Made by a program: the position numbers and the translations under genes. Of a stretch of 64,000 nt of DNA, positions 25,011-35,707 are shown one piece after another. The notes beneath the pieces were generated by a model. It saw only the letters and a program-made list of their open reading frames with translations, was not told the DNA's origin and did no database searches. Source of the stretch: Diplolepis rosae (Eukaryota > Arthropoda > Insecta > Hymenoptera > Diplolepididae); contig JAPYXD010000738.1 of the NCBI GenBank assembly GCA_030998225.1, positions 930,001-994,000 of the forward strand, written 5' to 3'. Numbering within the stretch: position 1 is the stretch's first letter; each line of letters starts with the position of its first letter.

Positions 25011-26710
25011 ACATGTACTGCCCTAAAGGCGATAACAAGAGTTACTTATAAAGAATTATTTAATGAAAATTCATTTGTCGGAGGAAAGTCAAAACGGGAA
25101 TAAACTGACCCGGAATTCGATGATTTTGAGTTAGACGGTAAATTCTCACCCAAAACCAGAAACTTGTGGAATTTTTCACATGCCCTACCTAAAAGTCAAT
25201 AACAAGGGCTACTTAAAGAGAATTATATAATGAAAATTCATTTGTCGGAAGACAGTCAAAATGGGCAAAAACTGACCGCGAATTCGATGATTTTGAGTTA
25301 GACGGTAAATTCTCACCGAAAACTAGAAATTTGTGACATTTTTTACATGTACTGCCCTAATGGCGATAACAAGAGCTACTTAAAAAGAATTATTTAATAA
25401 AAATTCATTCGTCGGAAGAATGACAAAATGGGAAAAAAGTGACCCGGAATTCGATGATTTTGAGTTAGATGGTAAACTCTCACCCAAAACAAGAAACTTG
25501 TGACATTTTTCACATGCCCCACCTGAAAGACGAAAACAAGAGCTACTTAAAAAAAACTATTAATAAAAATTCATGTGGCGGAAGACAGTCAAAATGGGCA
25601 AAAACTGACCCTGAATTCGATAATTTTGAGTTAGACGGTAAATTCTCACCCAAAACAAGAAACTTGTGACATTTTTCACATGCCCTACCAGAAAGTCAAT
25701 AACAAGGGCTACTTAAAGAGAATTATATAATGAAAATTCATTTGTCGGTAGACAGTCAAAATGGGCAAAAACTGACCCTGAATTCGATGATTTTGAGTTA
25801 GACGGTAAATTCTCACCCAAAACAAGAAACTTGTGACATTTTTCACGTGCCCTACCCGAAAGTCTATTACAAGAGCTACTTAAAGATAATTATTTAATGA
25901 AAATTCATTTGTCGCAAGGCAGTCAAAATGGGCAAAAACTAACCCTGAATTCGATGATTTTAAGTTAGACGGTAATTTCTCACCCAAAACTAGGAACTTG
26001 TGACATTTTTCAAATGCCCCACCTGAAAGACAATAAGGAGGGCTACTTAAAAAAAAATTATTTAATAAAAATTCATTTGTCGGAAGAAAGTCAAAATGGG
26101 TAAAAACTGACCCGAAATTCGATGATTTTGAGTTAGACTCTAAAATCTCACCCAAAGATAGAAACTTGTGACATTTTTCACATGTACCGCCCTAAAGACG
26201 ATAACAAGAGCATCTTAAAAAAAACTATTTAATAAAAATTCATTTCACGCAAGACAGTCAAAATGGGCAAAAACTGACCAGAAACTCGATGATTTTGAGA
26301 TAGACGGTAAACTCTCACCCACGACTAGAAACTTGTGACATTTTTCACATACCCCACCTGAAAGACGAAAACAAGAGCTACTTAAAAAAAACTACCTGAT
26401 AAAAATCCATGTGTCGGAAGACCGTCAAAATGGGTAAAAACTGATACGAAATTCGATGATTTTGAGTTAGATGGTAAACTCTCACCCACAACCAGAAACT
26501 TGTGGAATTTTTCACATGCCCTACCTAAAAGTCAATAACAAGGGCTACTTAAAGAGAATTATATAATGAAAATTCATTTGTCGGAAGACAGTCAAAATGG
26601 GCAAAAACTGACCGCGAATTCGATGATTTTGAGTTAGACGGTAAATTCTCACCGAAAACTAGAAATTTGTGACATTTTTTACATGTACTGCCCTAATGGC
26701 GATAACAAGA

Positions 26711-26877
26711 GCTACTTAAAAAGAATTATTTAATAAAAATTCATTTGTCGGAAGACAGTCAAAATGGGCAAAAACTGACCCTGAATTCGATGATTTTGAG
26801 TTAGACGGTAAATTCTCACCCAAAACTAGAAACTTGTGACATTTTTCACATGCCCCACCTGAAAGACGATAACAAGG
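26711..26877 (+). repeat. Representative monomer, 167 bp, close to consensus
   Basis: This copy is near the consensus and is used here for numbering, with base 1 at the g of gctactt. A-rich segments lie at about 8-30. gtcggaagacagtc is at about 37-50, with aaaatggg after it. A gaattc (EcoRI) site is at 73-78 and overlaps a tcga (TaqI) site at 77-80. ttagacggtaaattctcacc spans 91-110. The dyad tgtga-N6-tcaca is at 125-140, and the variable head follows at 143-167. The consensus has 57 G or C in 167 bases. The tcga site is kept in nearly every monomer I read. The gaattc site marks monomers with ctgaattc or ggaattc; aaattc, aactc and tattc variants lack it. Confidence 0.9.
26835..26850. other. 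Conserved short dyad, tgtga-N6-tcaca (one example of many)
   Basis: The 16 bases are a perfect 5-bp inverted repeat around a 6-base T-rich loop. Adding the flanks gives 7-bp arms (cttgtga and tcacatg) with one T-T mismatch. The element recurs in most monomers and is among their best conserved parts. Variants damage one arm at a time: gtaaca, gtggca, gtgtaa or ttttgaca on the left, tcaaatg, ttacatg or cacata on the right. Short dyads have been proposed to be enriched in centromeric satellites that lack CENP-B boxes; a role here is inference. Confidence 0.6.
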
Positions 26878-28522
26878 GCTACTTAAAGAGAATTATATAG
26901 TGAAAATTCATTTGTCGGTAGACAGTCAAAATGGGCAAAAACTGACCCTGAATTCGATAATTTTGAGTTAGACGGTAAATTCTCACCCAAAACAAGAAAC
27001 TTGGTGACATTTTTCACATGCCCTACCTGAAAGTCAATAAAAAGTGCTACTTAAAGAGAATTATATAATGAAAATTCATTTGTCGGAAGACAGTCAAAAT
27101 GGGCAAAAACTGACCCTGAATTCGATAATTTTGAGTTAGACGGTAAATTCTCACCCAAAACTAGGAACTTGTGACATTTTTCAAATGCCCCACCTGAAAG
27201 ACAATAAGAAGGGCTACTTAAAAAAAACTATTTAATAAAAATTCATTTGACACAAGACAGTCAAAATGGGCAAAAACTGACACTGAATTCGATGATTTTG
27301 AGTTAGACGGTAAATTCTCACCCAAAACTAGAAACTTGTAACATTTTTCACATGCCCCACCTGAAAGACGATAACAAGGGCTACTTAAAGAGAATTATAT
27401 AGTGAAAAATTCATTTGTCGGTAGACAGTCAAAATGGGCAAAAACTGACCCTTAAGTCGATTATTTTGAGTTAGACGGTAAATTCTCACCCAAAACGAGA
27501 AACGAGTGACATTTTTCACATCCACTACCTGAAAGTCAATAACAAGGTATACTTAAAGAGAATTATATAATGAAAATTCATTTGTCGGAAGACAGTCAAA
27601 ATGGGCAAAAACTGACCCTGAATTCGATGATTTTGAGATAGACGGTAAATTCTCACCCAAAACTAGGAACTTGTGACATTTTTCAAATGCCCCACCTGAA
27701 AGACAATAAGAAGGGCTACTTAAAAAAAACTATTTAATAAAAATTCATTTGACACAAGACAGTCAAAATGGGCAAAAACTGACCCTGAATTCGATGATTT
27801 TGAGTTAGACGGTAAATTCTCACCCAAAACAAGAAACTTGTGACATTTTGCACATGCACTACCTGAAAGTCAATAACAAGGGCTACTTAAAGAGAATTAT
27901 ATAATGAAAATTCATTTGTCGGAAGACAGTCAAAATGGGCAAAAACTGACCCTGAATTCGATGATTTTGAGATAGACGGTAAATTCTCACCCAAAACTAG
28001 GAACTTGTGACATTTTTCAAATGCCCCACCTGAAAGACAATAAGAAGGGCTACTCAAAAAAAATTATTTAATAAAAAATTCATTTGTCGGAAGAAAGTCA
28101 AAATGGGTAAAAACTGACCCGAAATTCGATGATTTTGAGTTAGACTCTAAAATCTCACCCAAAGATAGAAACTCGTGACATTTTTCACATGTACCGCCCT
28201 AAAGACGATAACAAGAGCATCTTAAAAAAAACTATTTAATAAAAATTCATTTGACGCAAGACAGTCAAAATGGGCAAAAACTGACCAGAAACTCGATGAT
28301 TTTGAGATAGACGGTAAACTCTCACCCACGACTAGAAACGTGTGACATTTTTCACATACCCCACCTGAAAGACGAAAACAAGAGCTACTTAAAAAAAACT
28401 ACCTGATAAAAAATCCATGTGTCGGAAGACCGTCAAAATGGGTAAAAACTGATACGAAATTCGATGATTTTGAATTAGATGTTAAACTCTCACCCAAAAA
28501 TAGAAACTTGTGACATTTTTCA

Positions 28523-29190
28523 CATGTACTGCCCTAAAGGCGATAACAAGAGTTACTTATAAAGAATTATTTAATGAAAATTCATTTGTCGGAGGAAAGT
28601 CAAAACGGGAATAAACTGACCCGGAATTCGATGATTTTGAGTTAGACGGTAAATTCTCACCGAAAACTAGAAATTTGTGACATTTTTTACATGTACTGCC
28701 CTAATGGCGATAACAAGAGCTACTTAAAAAGAATTATTTAATAAAACTTCATTCGTCGGAAGAATGACAAAATGGGAAAAAACTGACCCGGAATTCGATG
28801 ATTTTGAGTTAGACGGTAAACTCTCACCCAAAACTAGAAACTTGTAACATTTTTCACATGTACTGCCCTAAAGGCGATAACAAGAGTTACTTATAAAGAA
28901 TTATTTAATGAAAATTCATTTGTCGGAGGAAAGTCAAAACGGGAATAAACTGACCCGGAATTCGATGATTTTGAGTTAGACGGTAAATTCTCACCCAAAA
29001 CAAGAAACTTGTGACATTTTTTACATGTACTGCCCTAGTGGCGATAACAGGAGCTACTTAAAAAGAATTATTTAATAAAAATTCATTCGTCGGAAGAATG
29101 ACAAAATGGGAAAAAACTGACCCGGAATTCGATGATTTTGAGTTAGACTGTAAATTCTCACCCAAAACTAGAAACTTGTGGCATTTTTCA
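28523..29190 (+). repeat. Y-X dimer tandemly repeated twice (334-bp period)
   Basis: Landmarks Y 28523, X 28690, Y 28857, X 29024 give an exact 334-bp dimer period. The last X has tagtggcgataacagg instead of taatggcgataacaag, a private form found again near 43050. Confidence 0.82.
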
Positions 29191-29357
29191 CATGCCCTAC
29201 CTGAAAGTCAATAACAAGGGCTACTTAAAGAGAATTATTTAATAAAAATTCATTTGTCGGAAGAAAGTCAAAATGGGTAAAAACTGACCCGAAATTCGAT
29301 GATTTTGAGTTAGACGGTAAATTCTCACCCAAAACTAGAAACTTGTGTAATTTTTCA

Positions 29358-30030
29358 CATGCCCTACCTGTAAGTCGATAACAAGGGGTACTTAAAGAGA
29401 ATTATATAATGAAAATTCATTTGTTGGAAGACAGTCAAAATGGGTAAAAACTGACCCGAAATTCGATGATTTTGAGTTAGACGGTAAATTCTCACCCAAA
29501 ACTAGAAACTTGTGACATTTTTCACATGCCCGACCTGAAAGACAATAAGAAGGGCTAGTTAAAAAAAATTATTTAATAAAAATTCATTTGTCGGAAGAAA
29601 GTCAAAATGGGTAAAAACTGACCCGAAATTCGATGATTTTCAGTTAGACGCTAAAATCTCACCCAAAAATAGAAAGTTGTGACATTTTTCACATGTACCG
29701 CCCTAAAGACGATAACAAGATCTACTTCAAAGAAACTATTCAATAGAAATTCATTTGTCGGAAGAAAGTCAAAATGGATAAAAACTGACTCGAAATTCGA
29801 TGATTTTGAGTTCGACGCTAAAATCTTACCCAAAACTAGAAACTTGTGACATTTTTCACATGCCCCACCTGAAAGACGAAAACAAGAGCTACTTAAAAAA
29901 AACTACCTGATAAAAATCCATGTCTCGGAAGACAGTGAAAATGTGTAAAAACTGACCCGAAATTCGATGATTTTCAGTTAGACTGTAAATTCTCACCCAG
30001 AACTAGAAACTTGTGGAATTTTTCACATGC
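29358..30030 (+). repeat. Z-A-B-P cassette copy in the X/Y domain
   Basis: Z near 29358, A-like near 29525 (cccgacctg head with gggctagtt), B at 29651-29833 and P with acctgataaaaatcc and catgtctcgg near 29860. The B monomer is nearly the same as the one at 10613, including attcaatagaaattc, although they lie 19 kb apart. Confidence 0.78.
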
Positions 30031-33000
30031 CCTACCTGAAAGACGATAACAAGGGCTACTTAAAAAAAATTATATAATAAAAATTTATTTGTAGGATGAA
30101 AGTCAAAAAGGGCAAAAACTGACCCGAAATTCGATGATTTTGAGTTAGACGGTAAATTCTCACCCAAAACAAGAAACTTGTGACATTTTTCACATGCCCT
30201 ACCAGAAAGTCAATAACAAGCGCTACTTAAAGAGAATTATATAATGAAAATTCATTTGTAGGAAGACAGTCAAAATGGGCAAAAACTGACCCTGAATTCG
30301 ATGATTTTGAGTTAGACGGTAAATTCTCACCCAAAACTAGGAACTTGTGACATTTTTCAAATGCCCCACCTGAAAGACAATAAGAAGGGCTACTTAAAAA
30401 AATTATTTAATAAAAATTCATTCGTCGGAAGAATGACAAAATGGGTAAAAACTGATATGAAACTCGATGATTTTGAGTTAGATGGTAAACTCTCACCCAA
30501 AAATAGAAACTTGTGACATTTTTCACATGTACTGCCCTAAAGGCGATAACAAGAGTTACTTATAAAGAATTATTTAATGAAAATTCATTTGTCGGAGGAA
30601 AGTCAAAACGGGAATAAACTGACCCGGAATTCGATGATTTTGAGTTAGACGGTAAATTCTCACCCAAAACCAGAAACTTGTGGAATTTTTCACATGCCCT
30701 ACCTAAAAGTCAATAACAAGGGCTACTTAAAGAGAATTATATAATGAAAATTCATTTGTCGGAAGAAATTCAAAATGGGCTAAAACTGACCGCGAATTCG
30801 ATGATTTTGAGTTAGACGGTAAATTCTCACCGAAAACTAGAAATTTGTGACATTTTTTACATGTACTGCCCTAATGGCGATAACAAGAGCTACTTAAAAA
30901 GAATTATTTAATAAAAATTCATTCGTCGGAAGAATGACAAAATGGGAAAAAACTGACCCGGAATTCGATGATTTTGAGTTAGATGGTAAACTCTCACCCA
31001 AAACAAGAAACTTGTGACATTTTTCACATGCCCCACCTGAAAGACGAAAACAAGAGCTACTTAAAAAAAACTATTAATAAAAATTCATGTGGCGGAAGAC
31101 AGTCAAAATGGGCAAAAACTGACCCTGAATTCGATGATTTTGAGTTAGACGGTAAATTCTCACCCAAAACAAGACACTTGTGACATTTTTCACATGCCCT
31201 ACCTGAAAGTCAATAACAAGGGCTACTGAAAGAGAATTATGTAATGAAAATTCATGTGTCGGAAGACAGTCAAAATGGGCAAAAACTGACCCTGAATTCG
31301 ATGATTTTGAGTTAGACGGTAAATTCTCACCCAAAACTAGGAACTTGTGACATTTTTCAAATGCCCCACCTGAAAGACAATAAGAAGGGCTACTTAAAGA
31401 GAATTATATAATGAAAATTCATTTGTTGGAAGACAGTCAAAATGGGTAAAAACTGACCCGAAATTCGATGATTTTGAGTTAGACTCTAAAATCTCACCCA
31501 AAGATGGAAACTCGTGACATTTTTCACATGTACCGCCCTAAAGACGATAACAAGAGCATCTTAAAAAAAACTATTTAATAAAAATTCATTTCACGCAAGA
31601 CAGTCAAAATGGGCAAAAACTGACCAGAAACTCGATGATTTTGAGATAGACGGTAAACTCTCACCCACGACTAGAAACGTGTGACATTTTTCACATACCC
31701 CACCTGAAAGACGAAAACAAGAGCTACTTAAAAAAAAACTACTTGATAAAAATCCATGTGTCGGAAGACATTCAAAATGGGTAAAAACTGATACGAAATT
31801 CGATGATTTTGAAATAGACGGTAAACTCTCACCCAAAACCAGAAACTTGTGGAATTTTTCACATGCCCTACCTAAAAGTCAATAACAAGGGCTACTTAAA
31901 GAGAATTATATAATGAAAATTCATTTGTCGGAAGACAGTCAAAATGGGCAAAAACTGACCGCGAATTCGATGATTTTGAGTTAGACGGTAAATTCTCACC
32001 GAAAACTAGAAATTTGTGACATTTTTTACATGTACTGCCCTAATGGCGATAACAAGAGCTACTTAAAAAAAATTATTTAATAAAAATTCATTTGTCGGAA
32101 GAAAGTCAAAATGGGAAAAAACTGACCCGGTATTCGATGATTTTGAGTTAGACGGTAAATTCTCACCCAAAACTAGGAACTTGTGACATTTTTCAAATGC
32201 CCCACCTGAAAGACAATAAGAAGGGCTACTTAAAAAAAACTATTAATAAAAATTCATTTGACACAAGACAGCCAAAATGGGCAAAAACTGACCCTGAATT
32301 CGATGATTTTGAGTTAGACGGTAAATTCTCACCCAAAACTAGGAACTTGTGACATTTTTCAAATGCCCCACCTGAAAGACGATAACAAGGGCTACTTAAA
32401 GAGAATTATATAGTGAAAATTCATTTGTCGGTAGACAGTCAAAATGGGCAAAAACTGACCCTGAATTCGATAATTTTGAGTTAGACGGTAAATTCTCACC
32501 CAAAAATAGAAAGTTGTGACATTTTTCACATGCACTACCAGAAAGTCAATAACAAGAGCTACTTAAAGAGAATTATATAATGAAAATTCATTTGTCGGTA
32601 GACAGTCAAAATGGGCAAAAACTGACCCTGAATTCGATGATTTTGAGTTAGACGGTAAATTCTCACCCAAAACTAGGAACTTGTGACATTTTTCAAATGC
32701 CCCACCTGAAAGACAATAAGAAGGGCTACTTAAAAAAAATTATTTAATAAAAATTCATTTGTCGGAAGAAAGTCAAAATGGGTAAAAACTGACCCGAAAT
32801 TCGATGATTTTGAGTTAGACTCTAAAATCTCACCCAAAGATAGAAACTCGTGACATTTTTCACATGTACCGCCCTAAAGACGATAACAAGAGCATCTTAA
32901 AAAAAACTATTTAATAAAAATTCATTTGACGCAAGACAGTCAAAATGGGCAAAAACTGACCAGAAACTCGATGATTTTGAGATAGACGGTAAACTCTCAC

Positions 33001-33198
33001 CCACGACTAGAAACGTGTGACATTTTTCACATACCCCACCTGAAAGACGAAAACAAGAGCTACTTAAAAAAAAACTACCTGATAAAAATCCATGTGTCGG
33101 AAGAAAGTCAAAATGGGTAAAAACTGACCCGAAACTCGATGATTTTGAAAATAGACGGTAAACTCTCACCCAAAAATAGAAACTTGTGACATTTTTCA

Positions 33199-33867
33199 CA
33201 TGTACTGCCCTAAAGGCGATAACAAGAGTTACTTATAAAGAATTATTTAATGAAAATTCATTTGTCGGAGGAAAGTCAAAACGGGAATAAACTGACCCGG
33301 AATTCGATGATTTTGAGTTAGACGGTAAATTCTCACCGAAAACTAGAAATTTGTGACATTTTTTACATGTACTGCCCTAATGGCGATAACAAGAGCTACT
33401 TAAAAAGAATTATTTAATAAAAATTCATTCGTCGGAAGAATGACAAAATGGGAAAAAAGTGACCCGGAATTCGATGATTTTGAGTTAGATGGTAAACTCT
33501 CACCCAAAATTAGGAACGTGTGACATTTTTCACATGTACTGCCCTAGTGGCGATAACAAGAGTTACTTATAAAGAATTATTTAATGAAAATTCATTTGTC
33601 GGAGGAAAGTCAAAACGGGAATAAACTGACCCGGAATTCGATGATTTTGAGTTAGACGGTAAATTCTCACCGAAAACTAGAAATTTGTGACATTTTTTAC
33701 ATGTACTGCCCTAATGGCGATAACAAGAGCTACTTAAAAAGAATTATTTAATAAAAATTCATTCGTCGGAAGAATGACAAAATGGGAAAAAAGTGACCCG
33801 GAATTCGATGATTTTGAAAATAGACGGTAAACTCTCACCCAGAACTAGAAACTTGTGGCATTTTTCA
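33199..33867 (+). repeat. Second Y-X dimer repeat (334-bp period)
   Basis: Landmarks 33199 (Y), 33366 (X), 33533 (Y-like) and 33700 (X). The third monomer is a mosaic: its head is tagtggcg, as in a variant X, but it continues gagttacttataaag, as in Y. The dimer arrangement matches the 28.5-29.2 kb block. Confidence 0.8.
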
Positions 33868-34540
33868 CATGCCCTACCTGAAAGACGATAACAAGATCTA
33901 TTTCAAAGAAACTATTCAATAAAAATTCATTTGTCGGAAGAAAGTCAAAATGGGTAAAAACTGACCCGAAATTCGATGATTTTGAGTTAGACGGTAAATT
34001 CTCACCCAAAACTAGAAACTTGTGACATTTTTCACATGCCCGAACTGAAAGACAATAAGAAGGGCTAGTTAAAAAAAATTATTTAATAAAAATTCATTTG
34101 TCGGAAGAAAGTCAAAATGGGTAAAAACTGACCCGAAATTCGATGATTTTCAGTTAGACGCTAAAATCTCACCCAAAAATAGAAAGTTGTGACATTTTTC
34201 ACATGTACCGCCCTAAAGACGATAACAAGATCTACTTCAAAGAAACTATTCAATAGAAATTCATTTGTCGGAAGAAAGTCAAAATGGATAAAAACTGACT
34301 CGAAATTCGATGATTTTGAGTTCGACGCTAAAATCTTACCCAAAACTAGAAACTTGTGACATTTTTCACATGCCCCACCTGAAAGACGAAAACAAGAGCT
34401 ACTTAAAAAAAACTACCTGATAAAAATCCATGTCTCGGAAGACAGTGAAAATGGGTAAAAACTGACCCGAAATTCGATGATTTTCAGTTAGACTGTAAAT
34501 TCTCACCCAGAACTAGAAACTTGTGGCATTTTTCACATGC
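33868..34540 (+). repeat. A-B-P cassette with altered leading monomer
   Basis: The leading Z is replaced by a monomer whose head is C-like but which carries the B-type acaagatctatttcaaag near 33890. A (34036), B (34161-34343) and P follow. B again has attcaatagaaattc. Confidence 0.72.
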
Positions 34541-35707
34541 CCCACCTGAAAGAAGAAAACAAGAGCTACTTTAAAAAAAACTATTTAATAAAAATTCATT
34601 TGTCGGAAGAAAGTCAAAATGGGTAAAAACTGACCCGAAATTCGATGATTTTGGAGATAGACGGTAAACTCTCACCCACGACTAGAAACTTGTGACATTT
34701 TTCACATACCCCACCTGAAAGACGAAAACAAGAGCTACTTAAAAAAAACTATTTAATAAAAATTCATTTGACACAAGACAGTCAAAATGGGCAAAAACTG
34801 ACCCTGAATTCGATCATTTTGAGTTAGACGGTAAATTGTCACCCAAAACAAGAAACTTGTAACATTTTTCACATGCCCCACCTGAAAGACGATAACAAGG
34901 GCTACTTAAAGAGAATTATATAGTGAAAATTCATTTGTCGGTAGACAGTCAAAATGGGCAAAAACTGACCCTGAATTCGATAATTTTGAGTTAGACGGTA
35001 AATTCTCACCCAAAACAAGAAACTTGTGACATTTTTCACATGCCCTACCTGAAAGTCAATAACAAGGGCTACTTAAAGAGAATTATATAATGAAAATTCA
35101 TTTGTCGGAAGACAGTCAAAATGGGCAAAAACTGACCCTGAATTCGATGATTTTGAGTTAGACGGTAAATTCTCACCCAAAACTAGGAACTTGTGACATT
35201 TTTCAAATGCCCCACCTGAAAGACAATAAGAAGGGCTACTTAAAAAAAATTATTTAATAAAAATTCATTTGTCGGAAGAAAGTCAAAATGGGTAAAAACT
35301 GACCCGAAATTCGATGATTTTGAGTTAGACTCTAAAATCTCACCCAAAGATAGAAACTTGTGACATTTTTCACATGTACCGCCCTAAAGACGATAACAAG
35401 AGCTACTTAAAAAAAACTATTTAATAAAAATTCATTTGACGCAAGACAGTCAAAATGGGCAAAAACTGACCAGAAACTCGATGATTTTGAGATAGACGGT
35501 AAACTCTCACCCACGACTAGAAACTTGTGACATTTTTCACATACCCCACCTGAAAGACGAAAACAAGAGCTACTTAAAAAAAAACTACCTGATAAAAATC
35601 CATGTGTCGGAAGACCGTCAAAATGGGTAAAAACTGATACGAAATTCGATGATTTTGAGTTAGACGGTAAACTCTCACCCAGAACTAGAAACTTGTGGCA
35701 TTTTTCA

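Larger units (their letters stand above)
25011..35707 (+). repeat. X/Y-rich domain
   Basis: About 64 monomers dominated by X (ttttttacatg, ctaatggcg), Y (ctaaaggcg, gagttacttataaag), R' (cctaaaagtcaat), Q with a gagcatctt head, and D. R' is followed by X at about 25.2/25.35, 26.5/26.7, 30.7/30.86 and 31.86/32.03 kb, so the pair was copied together. U and V types are absent until 35.708 kb. Two Z-A-B-P or A-B-P cassettes are embedded. No single HOR period covers the domain. Confidence 0.72.

Noticed and set aside
26835..26850. tgtga-N6-tcaca equals the bacterial CRP operator consensus
   Set aside because: It occurs in most of ~383 satellite monomers with no promoter or gene nearby, in DNA that is clearly eukaryotic. 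The match is coincidental for CRP, though the dyad itself is reported.
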